Positions 17,023 to 27,142 of a DNA stretch of 61,518 bases are shown here, one piece after another. The number at the start of each line of letters is the position of its first letter. Position 1 is the first letter of the stretch. The notes under the pieces are model-generated. The model saw nothing but the letters and a program-made list of their open reading frames with translations, was not told the origin of the DNA and did not search any database. The DNA is from Deltaproteobacteria bacterium (GTDB taxonomy: Bacteria; Myxococcota_A; UBA796; CAJQPC01): positions 1 through 61,518 of the forward strand of contig JADKFE010000043.1 of the NCBI GenBank assembly GCA_016717595.1, given 5' to 3'. Made by a program: the position numbers and the translations under genes.

Positions 17023-17765
17023 GTCTCGACCGCGCCCACATCCTCCGCGCCTTGCCTTGTTACCTCTGCGGCGATCTGCCGTCGGAGGCCGCCGCTGACG
17101 TTCGCGCCGCCTTGGAGGAGGATCCCGAGCTCGCCACCCTGGCCGCCCAGCTCAGCGCCAGCGGCACCCTCTGCCAAGATCGCCTGCGCCGGACGGCGCC
17201 GGGGTCGCTGTTTGTGGTGCGCCGCGCCGCCGCCGTGGAGCGCCCGGCCTCGGCGATCTGGGCGGGCCTCGTCGCCGTGGTCTTCGCCGTGAGCTTCGTG
17301 CTGGCCACCGCGGGCGGACCCGACCGCCGCGCCGCCGACGACGTGCGGCAGCTCCTCCGCGCCGACGCGCCCTTGGCCGCGCCGCTCGTGACCTCGGAGT
17401 CGCCAGACGCGCTCAACGCCTTGCTCCGCGCCGCGCAGATCTCGCCCCTGTTCACGATCACGCCGTCTTTGGAGTCGGTGGGTCTGCGCTTAGAAGGCGC
17501 GTCTCCGGCCTTTGGCGGCTGCCTCGTGGTCTATCGCGACGCCCGAGGCGCCCGGGTGGGCGTGCTGCGGCTCCCCGAGCAGGGCTTGGCGCTCGGCGGA
17601 TACACGACGTTGCCCTCAGGGAGAGGCCCGGCGCTGCGCGCCCACGGCGCGGGCGAAGGGCGCGTCGTCGCGCACCACATCGACGGTCGCGCCGATCTCT
17701 ACCTGGGCCCGTGGTCCGACGACGCGCTCATGTTGGCCTCCAGGCTGGGCGTGGCCGCGCCCTGA
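17019..17765 (+). CDS. Membrane anti-sigma-factor-like protein
   Basis: A 248-residue protein with a helical N-terminal region (residues 1-60) containing CYLCGDLPSE, similar in place to the HxxxCxxC segment of zf-HC2 anti-sigma factors but without a full zinc motif. One transmembrane segment follows at about residues 83-104 (AIWAGLVAVVFAVSFVLATAG). The C-terminal region of about 140 residues would be outside the cytoplasm and contains no recognised domain. GTG 17019 is fixed by the four-base overlap with the sigma-like gene. The arrangement fits a regulatory pair in which this protein holds the sigma factor at the membrane. It is followed by pilB 68 bases downstream. Confidence 0.6.
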   Translation: MSLDRAHILRALPCYLCGDLPSEAAADVRAALEEDPELATLAAQLSASGTLCQDRLRRTAPGSLFVVRRAAAVERPASAIWAGLVAVVFAVSFVLATAGGPDRRAADDVRQLLRADAPLAAPLVTSESPDALNALLRAAQISPLFTITPSLESVGLRLEGASPAFGGCLVVYRDARGARVGVLRLPEQGLALGGYTTLPSGRGPALRAHGAGEGRVVAHHIDGRADLYLGPWSDDALMLASRLGVAAP

Positions 17766-17833
17766 CCGCGGGGGGCTTGACGAACGCCGCCGGATTGTTG
17801 ATGCTGGGCGTCCAAACAAGAGGTGTTGGAGCC

Positions 17834-19557
<1,724 letters not shown>

Positions 19558-19561
<4 letters not shown>

Positions 19562-20772
19562 GCCTCGGCGGCCTCCTCGTCGGGCTCATCCCAGGCCGAG
19601 AACGGATCTTCGTACTCGGCCCAGGCCTCGGGCCCGGCGTCGAGCTCGGCGTCGGTGAGCAGGCAGGCGTCGAGGCCCGCGCGCAGGGCGGCCTCGTCCA
19701 TCTGTATGCCGATGAGCACAAGCTGCTGGCGGCGGTCGCCCCAAGGCTCAACCCACTCGGGCTGCAGGTCGGGGCGCTCCGCCTCGTCTGTGGGCCATTC
19801 TTCCCGGGGGATCGACGCCCAGAAGCGCCCGGCGGGCTCAAAGGCGCAGGTGGCCCCGGCCTGGCTCCACACCGCGGCGAGGTGGGTGCGGGTGGCGAGG
19901 TAAAAATAGCCCTTGGAGCGAATCACCCCCGGCCAGTCGTCGTGGAAATAGTCGTGGATGCGCTGGGGGTGAAACGGGCGCCGGGCGTTGTAGACGAAGG
20001 AGCGGATGCCGTACTGCTCGCTCTCGGGGATGTGCTCCCCGGCGAGCTCTTTGGCCCAGCCGGGGCTGGCGCTGGCCTTGTCCATGTCAAACAGGCCGGT
20101 GTTGACCACGGCGTCCAGCGGCACCTGGCCGCGGGTGACACAGACCTGGCGGGCGTCGGGGTTCAGCGCCCGCAGGATGCCCGAGAGGCGGCCTAGCTCC
20201 TCTTCAGTGACGAGATCGGTCTTGTTGAGCACGAGCACATCGGCGAGCTCGACCTGCTCCACGAGCAGGTTCACGACGCTGCGCTCGTCGTCTTCGCCCA
20301 AGGCGAGGCCCCGGTCGAGCAGCTCATCTTGGGTGCCGTAGTCGGCCAAGAAGTTTTTGGCGTCCACCACGGTGACCATGGTGTCCAGGCGCGCGAGCTC
20401 GGAGAGGCTCTGGCCGGCCTCGTCCACGAAGGTGAAGGTCTGGGCCACGGGCAGAGGCTCGGAGATGCCCGTGGACTCGACGATGAGCACGTCAAAGCGG
20501 CCCTCTTGGGCGAGCTTCGAGACCTCTTGCAGCAGATCGTCGCGCAGGGTGCAGCAGATGCAGCCGTTGGAGAGCTCGACGAGGCGCTCCTCGCCCCGGC
20601 GCAGGGCGGCCTCGCCCCCTTTGACCAGGGCGGCGTCGATGTTCACCTCGCTCATGTCGTTGACGATGACCGCCGCGCGCAGGCCGCCGCGGTGGCTGAG
20701 GAGGTGGTTGAGCACGGTCGTCTTTCCGGCGCCTAAGAAGCCGGAGAGCACGGTGACAGGCAGGCGGTCCAT
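19558..20772 (-). CDS. COG0523 (CobW/ZNG-type) G3E GTPase, putative metallochaperone
   Basis: A 404-residue P-loop GTPase. Walker A is GFLGAGKTT at residues 11-19, the metal-binding motif is GCICC at about 70-74, and the guanine-specificity motif NKTD lies near residue 181. A CobW C-terminal domain begins near residue 250 with RPFHPQRIHDYF. Family members insert or traffic Zn, Co or Ni, and the subfamily found under Zur control helps cells in zinc shortage. The C-terminal tail is acidic. The only AT-rich stretch nearby, upstream of the start, contains a symmetrical dyad, which fits metal-dependent control. The 3' end overlaps pilB by four bases in convergent orientation. Confidence 0.85.
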
Positions 20773-20815
20773 GGGGGCTCCGTGGGTGGGCAGGCGGGCT
20801 TATCGTGGTGCGGTT

Positions 20816-20837
20816 GTTAATGCAATCTTGATGTAAC
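20816..20837. promoter_or_regulatory. Dyad-symmetric candidate operator upstream of the COG0523 GTPase
   Basis: A 22-bp inverted repeat, GTTA-N3-CAA-N2-TTG-N3-TAAC when read on the minus strand, lies 44 bases upstream of the GTPase start in an AT-rich island of an otherwise GC-rich intergenic region. The outer arms (GTTA/TAAC) and inner arms (CAA/TTG) are perfectly symmetric. It is also upstream of the divergent lipoprotein gene. Size and position suit a Fur/Zur-family dimer site, but I cannot match it to a specific known box. Confidence 0.45.
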
Positions 20838-20985
20838 TAAGGTCGGGATGTGATCCGGCGCGGGGCCCCGGCCAACCCTCGACCGCGACACTTCGCCGGG
20901 CGGTCACTGAACGGTCACCGAGCCGCCGGGGCGCGTCACCCGGCGTCCATAAGACAGGCGACCTCAACGAAGACCCGGAGACCTC

Positions 20986-22347
20986 ATGAAGAAGCTCAGC
21001 CTGATCGCCCTGCTGCTGACCTCTGCCGCCTGCGGTGACAAGGACGGCGGCGCCGACTCCTCCGCCACGGATGACTCCACCGCCGACGACACCGCGTCCG
21101 GTGACGCCTTCGTGCCCGAGTGTGTCGATGGTGTGGCCGCGGTGAGCGGGGAGTACACCCAGGCCAAGGTCAAGCTCGTCACGGGCTGCGCCTACCTGCT
21201 CAGCGGCGGCGTGTTCATCGGTGACGACGTGAACGAGACGATCCTGGAGATCGAGCCCGGCGTGACGGTGTACGGCGACAACACCACGCTCTCGTTCTTG
21301 GTGATCCGCCGGGGCTCAAAGCTCCAGGCCGAGGGCACCGCCGCCGCGCCGATCGTCTTCACCTCAGCGGTGGAGGCCGGCAGCCGCAAGCCCGGCGACT
21401 GGGGCGGCATCATCTTGAACGGTCGCGCGCCGATCAACAACTGCTTCAACGGCGCGGAGAGCCTGCCCTGTGAGGCTGAGGGGGAGGGCGGCACGGGCCT
21501 GTATGGTGGCGGTGAGCCCAACGACTCCAGCGGCGTGCTCAAGTATGTCCGTGTGGAGTTTGGTGGCCGCAAGATCACCGATGAGAACGAGCTCAACGGC
21601 ATCGCCTTTCAAGGCGTAGGATCGGGCACAGTCGTGGACTACATCCAGGCCCACCGCGGCGCTGATGACGGCGTCGAGTTCTTCGGCGGCATGGTAGACG
21701 CCACACACGTCGTCGTCACCGCGCCCGATGACGACGGCATCGACTGGACCGACGGCTGGGTGGGCCGGGTGCAGTTCGCCGTGGTGCAGCAGGCCGATGG
21801 TCTGGGTGACAACGGCATCGAGGCCGACAACAGCAACGACGCGAACGACGCCACGCCGCGCTCGGCGCCTGTGCTGTCAAACGTCACCTTGGTCGGTGTG
21901 CCCACCTCAGACAAGTCCGATCTCGGCGCGCTCCTGCGCGAAGGCACCGCCGCCCAGCTCTGGAGCACGCTCATCGTCGGCTTCAACCAGGCCTGCGTCG
22001 GGCTCAGCCAAGAGGCCACCTTTGAGCAGGCGGCGTCTGGCGCCTTGGTGATGGCCACGTCCATCGTGGACTGTGCCACAAGCTTCTCCACGGACGTTGA
22101 GGGCAAGACCGCCGACGACGTGGCCGCGTGGTACAACGGCGCGAGCTTGGGCAACCAAGAGACCGCCTCCAACCTCACCAAGCCCTACGATCTCAGCGCG
22201 CCGAACTTCCGCCCCAGCGCGGGCTCCGCGGCGCTCTCTGGCGCCCAGCAGCCGACGGACAGCTTCTTCGAGTCGGTGAGCTACATCGGCGCGTTTGACG
22301 CCACCACGGACTGGACGGCGGGCTGGATCACCACCGCGGCGGACTAA
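20986..22347 (+). CDS. Secreted beta-helix-like lipoprotein
   Basis: A 453-residue lipoprotein with a clean signal peptide (MKKLSLIALLLTSAAC, Cys16), then a Ser/Thr/Asp-rich linker (about 20-40) typical of outer-surface lipoproteins in this group. The mature part alternates short strands and turns (GVTVYGDN, LVIRRGSKLQAEGTAAAPIVFTSA, DWGGIILNGRAPIN, DGVEFFGGMVDATHVVV), the pattern of a right-handed parallel beta-helix. The DWGGIILNG signature recurs in large lipoprotein families of Myxococcota and Bacteroidetes with no defined function. It precedes the DUF3450 gene by 52 bases in the same direction, so it may be cargo or partner of that envelope system. Confidence 0.7.
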   Translation: MKKLSLIALLLTSAACGDKDGGADSSATDDSTADDTASGDAFVPECVDGVAAVSGEYTQAKVKLVTGCAYLLSGGVFIGDDVNETILEIEPGVTVYGDNTTLSFLVIRRGSKLQAEGTAAAPIVFTSAVEAGSRKPGDWGGIILNGRAPINNCFNGAESLPCEAEGEGGTGLYGGGEPNDSSGVLKYVRVEFGGRKITDENELNGIAFQGVGSGTVVDYIQAHRGADDGVEFFGGMVDATHVVVTAPDDDGIDWTDGWVGRVQFAVVQQADGLGDNGIEADNSNDANDATPRSAPVLSNVTLVGVPTSDKSDLGALLREGTAAQLWSTLIVGFNQACVGLSQEATFEQAASGALVMATSIVDCATSFSTDVEGKTADDVAAWYNGASLGNQETASNLTKPYDLSAPNFRPSAGSAALSGAQQPTDSFFESVSYIGAFDATTDWTAGWITTAAD

Positions 22348-22399
22348 ACCGCCGCGCCGCGGGCATCAAGACCCAGAACAACCAACACAGAGCTTCACC

Positions 22400-23170
22400 G
22401 TGCGTCTTCGCCTCCGCTGGCTGCCCCTTCTGCTCCTGTTGATGAGCGGGCCCGTGCTCGCCATCAACCCTGACGGCTTCGCCGCCCGGCTCGCCGAGGC
22501 GCGCAAAGACGTCGAGACCCTCACCGACTCCTTGAGCCAGCTCAAGGATGATCTGCGGGCCAAAGAGCGGGCCTTGGACAACCAAGCGGCGGAGCTCGCC
22601 ACGCAGACACGCCAGGAGGAGCTGCGCCTGGAGCAGCTCAACCAGACGCTCACCCGGCAGGCCGAGGCGCGCGCCGCCGCCGTGGCGGGCAGCGCGGCCT
22701 TGGTCCCGGCGGTGGCGGAGTCCATCGTCAGCCTTCGCGCGGGCGTGGCCGCGGGGCTGCCGTTTCGTCAGGCCGAGCGCCTGGGAGAGCTGGACACGCT
22801 CCAGGCCGCCTTAGAGAGCGGCGCGAGCACCCCCCGGGAGGTCGCGTCCCGACTGTGGAGCTTCGTCGAGGACGAGCGCCGCCTCGCCAGCCAGAGCGCG
22901 CTAGATCGCCAGATCATCACGCTCAACGGCCAAGAGGTGCTCGCGGACGTGGCGCGTCTGGGCATGGTGAGCCTGTATTACCGCACCGACCAGGGTGAGC
23001 TTGGCCGGGCGGTGCGCGAGGGCGAAGGCTGGCGGTATGAGCCCGTCACAGACGAGGCCGCGCGACTGCAGCTCGTCGATTTGTTCGACGCCTTGAGCAA
23101 GCAGGTGCGCGTCGGGTTCTTCACGATCCCCGCCGCGATCCCCGCCGCGATCCCCGAGGTGACCCCATGA
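22400..23170 (+). CDS. DUF3450-like periplasmic coiled-coil protein
   Basis: About 256 residues. A signal peptide (RWLPLLLLLMSGPVLA) is followed by a long coiled coil (about residues 28-115) with heptad-like Leu/Ala and Glu/Arg, then a compact domain with the FVEDERRLASQSALDRQIITL and LGMVSLYYRTDQGELG segments seen in DUF3450 proteins. In gammaproteobacteria DUF3450 proteins are encoded at the head of TonB2-type energy-transduction operons. GTG 22400 is the only start that keeps the signal peptide; no strong ribosome site precedes it. Near the C-terminus a nine-base unit repeats to give AIPAAIPAAIPE. It overlaps the next gene by ATGA. Confidence 0.72.
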   Translation: MRLRLRWLPLLLLLMSGPVLAINPDGFAARLAEARKDVETLTDSLSQLKDDLRAKERALDNQAAELATQTRQEELRLEQLNQTLTRQAEARAAAVAGSAALVPAVAESIVSLRAGVAAGLPFRQAERLGELDTLQAALESGASTPREVASRLWSFVEDERRLASQSALDRQIITLNGQEVLADVARLGMVSLYYRTDQGELGRAVREGEGWRYEPVTDEAARLQLVDLFDALSKQVRVGFFTIPAAIPAAIPEVTP

Positions 23171-24480
23171 TGACCCTGCTCTTTGGGCTCACCTTCGCCG
23201 CCCTCGCTGAAGACCCCGCCGTGGCCTTGGAGCAGGCCTACCAGCGTGAGTTCGCCTTCTTGCAGGCCGAGCGCGAGAGCCTCACCGCCCGGCTCGTCGA
23301 GGTGGAGCAGGAGGGCGCCGCCCGGCACCGCAGCAAAGACGCCGAGGTCGAGCGCCTCCAAGGTCGGCTCGTGCGCCTCACCTTGTCTGTGGAGGCCGCC
23401 GAGGCCCAGCTCGCCGACTCCGAGCGCGCCACATGGTCTGTCGAGGAGGACAAGCAGCGGGTGACCACGCTCTTGAGCCAGGCCCAAGGGCTGTACCCGA
23501 CGCTGGTTTTGCCCACAGACCTGAGCGCCCCCGAGGCCGAGGCCGAGGCCCTACGTCTCACCTTCGCCGCCGCCGCCGCCGGGCTGGTTCAGGCCGGTCA
23601 GGTGCGGGTGAGCCCAGGCGCGATGTTCACCCTTGATGGCGTACAGATCGACGGCCAGCTCGTCCGTGTGGGCGAGATCGCCGCGTTTGGTGTGGCCGGG
23701 GAGCACGCCGGGGCCTTGGCCCCCGCCGGGGAGGGCCGCCTGCAGCTCACCCCCGACCCAGCGGCCGAGGTGGCCCGCGCCTTGGCCAGCGGCGCGGTCC
23801 CTGCCACCCTCGGCCTCTTTCTGTTTGAGGGCCTCGACCGCCCCGCCGCCGTGGCCAAAGAGAAGACCTGGGAGGACTTCTTCGCCGCCGGTGGCGCCGT
23901 CGGCTGGCTGATCATCGCCTTGGGCGGGGTGAACGTCCTGCTCGCGGCGTACCGGATGATCGTGCTCAGTCGTGAGGGGGGCGTCGCCGAGCCCCTCGCC
24001 GAGCGTCTCACGCCGATGATCGCAGCCGGGGATGTCGCTGGGGCCCAGGCGCTGCTGCCAAGACGCGCCGCCGGTCGGGCCTTGGCCACGGTTCTGGAGC
24101 AGGTCAGCGCCCCCCGCGAGGTCTTGGAGGACGCCGCCGCCGAGGCGATGTTACGCGAGAGCCCGGCCGTAGAGCGCCTCGGCGCGCCGATCCTCGTCAT
24201 CGCCGCTGTGGGCCCGCTGCTGGGCCTTCTGGGCACGGTCACCGGCATGATCACCACCTTCGACGTGATCACGGAGCTGGGCACGGGGGATCCCAAGATG
24301 CTCTCCGGGGGCATCTCCGAGGCGCTCGTCACCACCGAGCTTGGCCTGCTCGTGGCGATCCCGTCTGTGCTGATTGGCAACCTGCTCAACGCGCGCACAG
24401 AGGGGGTGCTCGGTGAGCTAGAGCGGGCCTGCCTCAAGGTGGTGAGCGTGGCGCTGGCGGCGCAGCGGGGTCGGGGATGA
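23167..24480 (+). CDS. MotA/TolQ/ExbB proton-channel family protein with long periplasmic N-terminal extension
   Basis: 437 residues. After a cleavable-looking N-terminus, about 230 residues contain a coiled coil (about 20-90) and a beta-rich region. This is the extended form found in TonB2-linked TtpC/ExbB1 proteins rather than the short ExbB form. The channel core follows: a first transmembrane helix at about 243-263 (VGWLIIALGGVNVLLAAY), then two more at about 338-360 (LGAPILVIAAVGPLLGLLGTVTGMI) and 390-412 (ALVTTELGLLVAIPSVLIGNLL). GLLGTVTGM is the TolQ/ExbB signature. It normally works with ExbD/TolR and TonB, none of which is adjacent. Translational coupling to the DUF3450 gene is clear from the overlapping start. 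Confidence 0.82.
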   Translation: MMTLLFGLTFAALAEDPAVALEQAYQREFAFLQAERESLTARLVEVEQEGAARHRSKDAEVERLQGRLVRLTLSVEAAEAQLADSERATWSVEEDKQRVTTLLSQAQGLYPTLVLPTDLSAPEAEAEALRLTFAAAAAGLVQAGQVRVSPGAMFTLDGVQIDGQLVRVGEIAAFGVAGEHAGALAPAGEGRLQLTPDPAAEVARALASGAVPATLGLFLFEGLDRPAAVAKEKTWEDFFAAGGAVGWLIIALGGVNVLLAAYRMIVLSREGGVAEPLAERLTPMIAAGDVAGAQALLPRRAAGRALATVLEQVSAPREVLEDAAAEAMLRESPAVERLGAPILVIAAVGPLLGLLGTVTGMITTFDVITELGTGDPKMLSGGISEALVTTELGLLVAIPSVLIGNLLNARTEGVLGELERACLKVVSVALAAQRGRG

Positions 24481-24592
24481 CGTCGCGGACACGATCCGCC
24501 TGACGACGGGGGAGTCGGTGTTTACAGGGGAGGGGAATGCGGCACCTTGTGGGCCGTAAGGGCGACCGAACAACCCGCTCCTCGGAGACACG

Positions 24593-26273
24593 ATGCTCAC
24601 GCTCCTCGCGCTTCTGGCCTGCAAAGACGGCACCACCCCCACCGATGACTCCGCCGCCCCCGACGACAGCGCGGTGGACTCCGAGGACAGCGGCGCGGAT
24701 GACTCGGGCGATGACACCGGCGCGCCAGATGTTCGCTGGGACCCCGTGCGGGCCGCGATAGAGGACGTGCTCAAGACGAGCCTCGCCACAGGGGCCAGCG
24801 TCGCCGTGTGGGTAGACGGCGAGATCGTCTTCGCCGAGGGCTTTGGCCTGGCGCACCCCGAGCTGGGCGGCGCGGTCAAGGCGACGACGCTGTTTAACAT
24901 CGGCTCCGACACGAAGAAGCTCGCGGCGATCACGCTGTTGCAGCAGGTCGCCGCCGAGCGCCTGGCCCTCACCACGCCGCTCTCCGAGGCCCTGCCGCAG
25001 CTCATCCTCGCGGACGATCCCGACGCCATGACCCAGGCCCAGGTGTCGATGCTGCTTGAGCACACGACCAGCTTTTATGATGACACCTCCTTTGGCACGG
25101 CCCCCGAGGACGCCGTGCTGGGGGAGTACGCCTACGGCACCTTCGCCAACAACGCCTACTTTATGGCCGAGCCCGGCGCGATGTGGAACTACGCCAACCC
25201 CAACTTCTCCTTGGCGGGTCTGGCGGTAGAGGTCGCCGATGGCCGGGCGTGGGGCGACGTGGTCGAGGACGACGTGCTGCGGCCCTTGGGCCTCAACCGC
25301 ACCTTCGCCCGCGTGGCCGACGTGCTCGCCGATGGGGACTACGCCGCCGGGTACGGCATCATCAACGGCCAAGACCTCGACGTGTACGACCTGGAGGAGA
25401 TCTACAGCTACGCCTACGAGGTCGGCGTTCAAGAGGTCGCCACCTTCCCCGACTCGTCGTGGGTGCGCCCGGCGGGCGGGGTGTGGTCCACGGCGTCGGA
25501 CATGGCCAGCCTCGCGGGCTTCTTCTTGGACGGTGACACCGCGGTGCTCCCCGACGAGCTGCGGGAGGGCATGGTCACCGGTCAGGCGCCGTTTTACCCT
25601 AAGTTTGACTTCATTCAATACGGTCACGGCGTGATGGTCTACGACGCGTTCTCGTGGAGTGACGGCTGGCATGAGACGCCGCTGTGGATTCACGGCGGAA
25701 ACCACCTCGCCTACACCTCAAGCTGGTACGTGCTGCCTGAGGCTCGCATCGCCGTGAGCGTGCTCTCAAACGGCTACGCGGACGACTTCGGCCCGGCGAC
25801 GTATACGGCGATTCAGGTGGCGCTGGACGGCGTGGCGATCTCCAGCTCCATCGACGCGCCCGACCTTGATGAAGACCCGGCGGACCTCGACCACTACGTC
25901 GGCACTTATGTCGATGAGCACCTCGTGGGCACGATCATCGTCACCCGTGACGGAGACTCGCTCAAGGTGTCGCTGCCCGATCTCTCCGCGGCTGGGTTTA
26001 TCGTGGGCGGCACGTTGACCGAGAGCCTCGCGGGCAGCTACACGTTTCGCCTTGAGGGCGCGGCGACCGAGCTGACCTTTGTGCCGCGTGAAGGTGAAGA
26101 CGAGACCACCTGGGCGCGCAACCGCATGTTTGTCGCCACGCGGGTGGAGGGCTCCACGGCGCGCTCTGGCGCCGGTGACGATCAACAAGGCGCGTGTTCA
26201 GGCGATGTTAGACGCCGCCGCGCTCGCCCCAGCGCAAGACGTGCGCGCCGTCTTGAACCCGTTCGGCCTCTGA
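24593..26273 (+). pseudogene. Beta-lactamase-family lipoprotein hydrolase with a frameshift in the last 35 codons
   Basis: A lipoprotein (LLALLAC, Cys10) with an Asp/Ser/Thr-rich linker (about 12-45) and a serine hydrolase domain. It has the SxxK motif SDTK (about residue 106), YAN as the YxN motif in WNYANPNF (about 203) and the HGG equivalent of KTG in WIHGGNH (about 367). A lipocalin-like C-terminal domain follows from about 425. The frame as written becomes Arg-rich with poor G/C third positions after VATRVEGST. The next frame gives a sensible tail (APVTINKARVQAML, ending LNPFGL) stopping at 26271-26273. The break lies in GGCGCGC at about 26158-26165, a one-base insertion or two-base deletion. 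The catalytic domain is intact either way, so activity may survive. Confidence 0.72.
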
Positions 26274-26294
26274 CCGGCCCCCGTCGCGCCGGGG

Positions 26295-26999
26295 CTACTC
26301 GGCCTCGGCGCGCATCTGGGCGATGACCTGATCCAGGCTCGGCCGGTCGGTGAACTGGTGGAGACGCTGTGACTTGCGGCTCCAGCCGATGCCCGCTGAG
26401 CGGTATCGGTTGAGCCCCCAGGTGGCCAAGGTCAGCTCCAGGTAGGTCTCAAACGTCATGTGGTCGGAGGAGTCCATGTCGGCGCCGTGATCGGTGGAGA
26501 TGACGACGAGGGGCTCGGGGCCAAGGATGAGATCGGCGTGGTTGTACTTGGAGAAGTTGTCGATGCAGCAGGCGCCGCGGTCGGCGAGCTGCGCGGCCTC
26601 GGCCTCGGTCTGGGGGCGGCCATAGAGCGCCTCCCAATGATCCGACTGGATCTCGTTGACGTGGTACTCCTCTTGCCAGGCCGTCGTCAGGGCCTCCTCG
26701 ATGGGCAAGAGGTTGATACAGCCCGGAGGCTGACCATAGTCAGGATATCCGAAGGGGCTCGTCTTCTCTTCGTGTTTGTCCCCGATCGGGGCCCACTCCA
26801 CAAAGAAGCCGTTGAGCTCTGTGTAGAACGCCCGCATCGCCGGAGGAAGTTGAACGTTCAGAAAACGTTCAGCGTCCGCCAATCGAGCGGCGCTCGCTGG
26901 CGGCTCGACGGCCCAGGCGTACACCTCAACGTCGGGGTGCGCTTGAAGCGTTCTCAGGAGCTGCTCGAATCGGGCGCGGTAGCTCATCATTGGGTCCAT
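26295..26999 (-). CDS. SMI1/KNR4 (SUKH) family protein
   Basis: A 234-residue cytoplasmic protein, slightly less GC-rich than its neighbours. The SUKH fold is suggested by ERFLNVQLPPAMRAFYTELNGF (about residues 43-64), the usual I-G-x-x-LP-x-x-Y-x-x-x-L-x-x-xNG pattern, and by INLLPIEEALTTAW (about 95-108), the region in which these proteins place the second conserved helix. SUKH proteins are often immunity proteins of contact-dependent toxins, but many are solitary. No toxin gene is adjacent. ATG 26999 is used; ATGs at codons 4 and 5 are equally possible. It converges with the serine hydrolase gene. Confidence 0.65.
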   Translation of the reverse strand: MDPMMSYRARFEQLLRTLQAHPDVEVYAWAVEPPASAARLADAERFLNVQLPPAMRAFYTELNGFFVEWAPIGDKHEEKTSPFGYPDYGQPPGCINLLPIEEALTTAWQEEYHVNEIQSDHWEALYGRPQTEAEAAQLADRGACCIDNFSKYNHADLILGPEPLVVISTDHGADMDSSDHMTFETYLELTLATWGLNRYRSAGIGWSRKSQRLHQFTDRPSLDQVIAQMRAEAE

Positions 27000-27142
27000 A
27001 GGGAGCAGGGGTGTGCTCTCGCATAACCGGTTTGGCGCCGTGGGGCAGGCGTGCTCGCTTGATGCGACGCTTTGGCCGGGGCGCAGCGCAGCCGCGCGCC
27101 AGGCCCAGCGGACTCAACATAAAACACAGTCACCGCCCGGCC

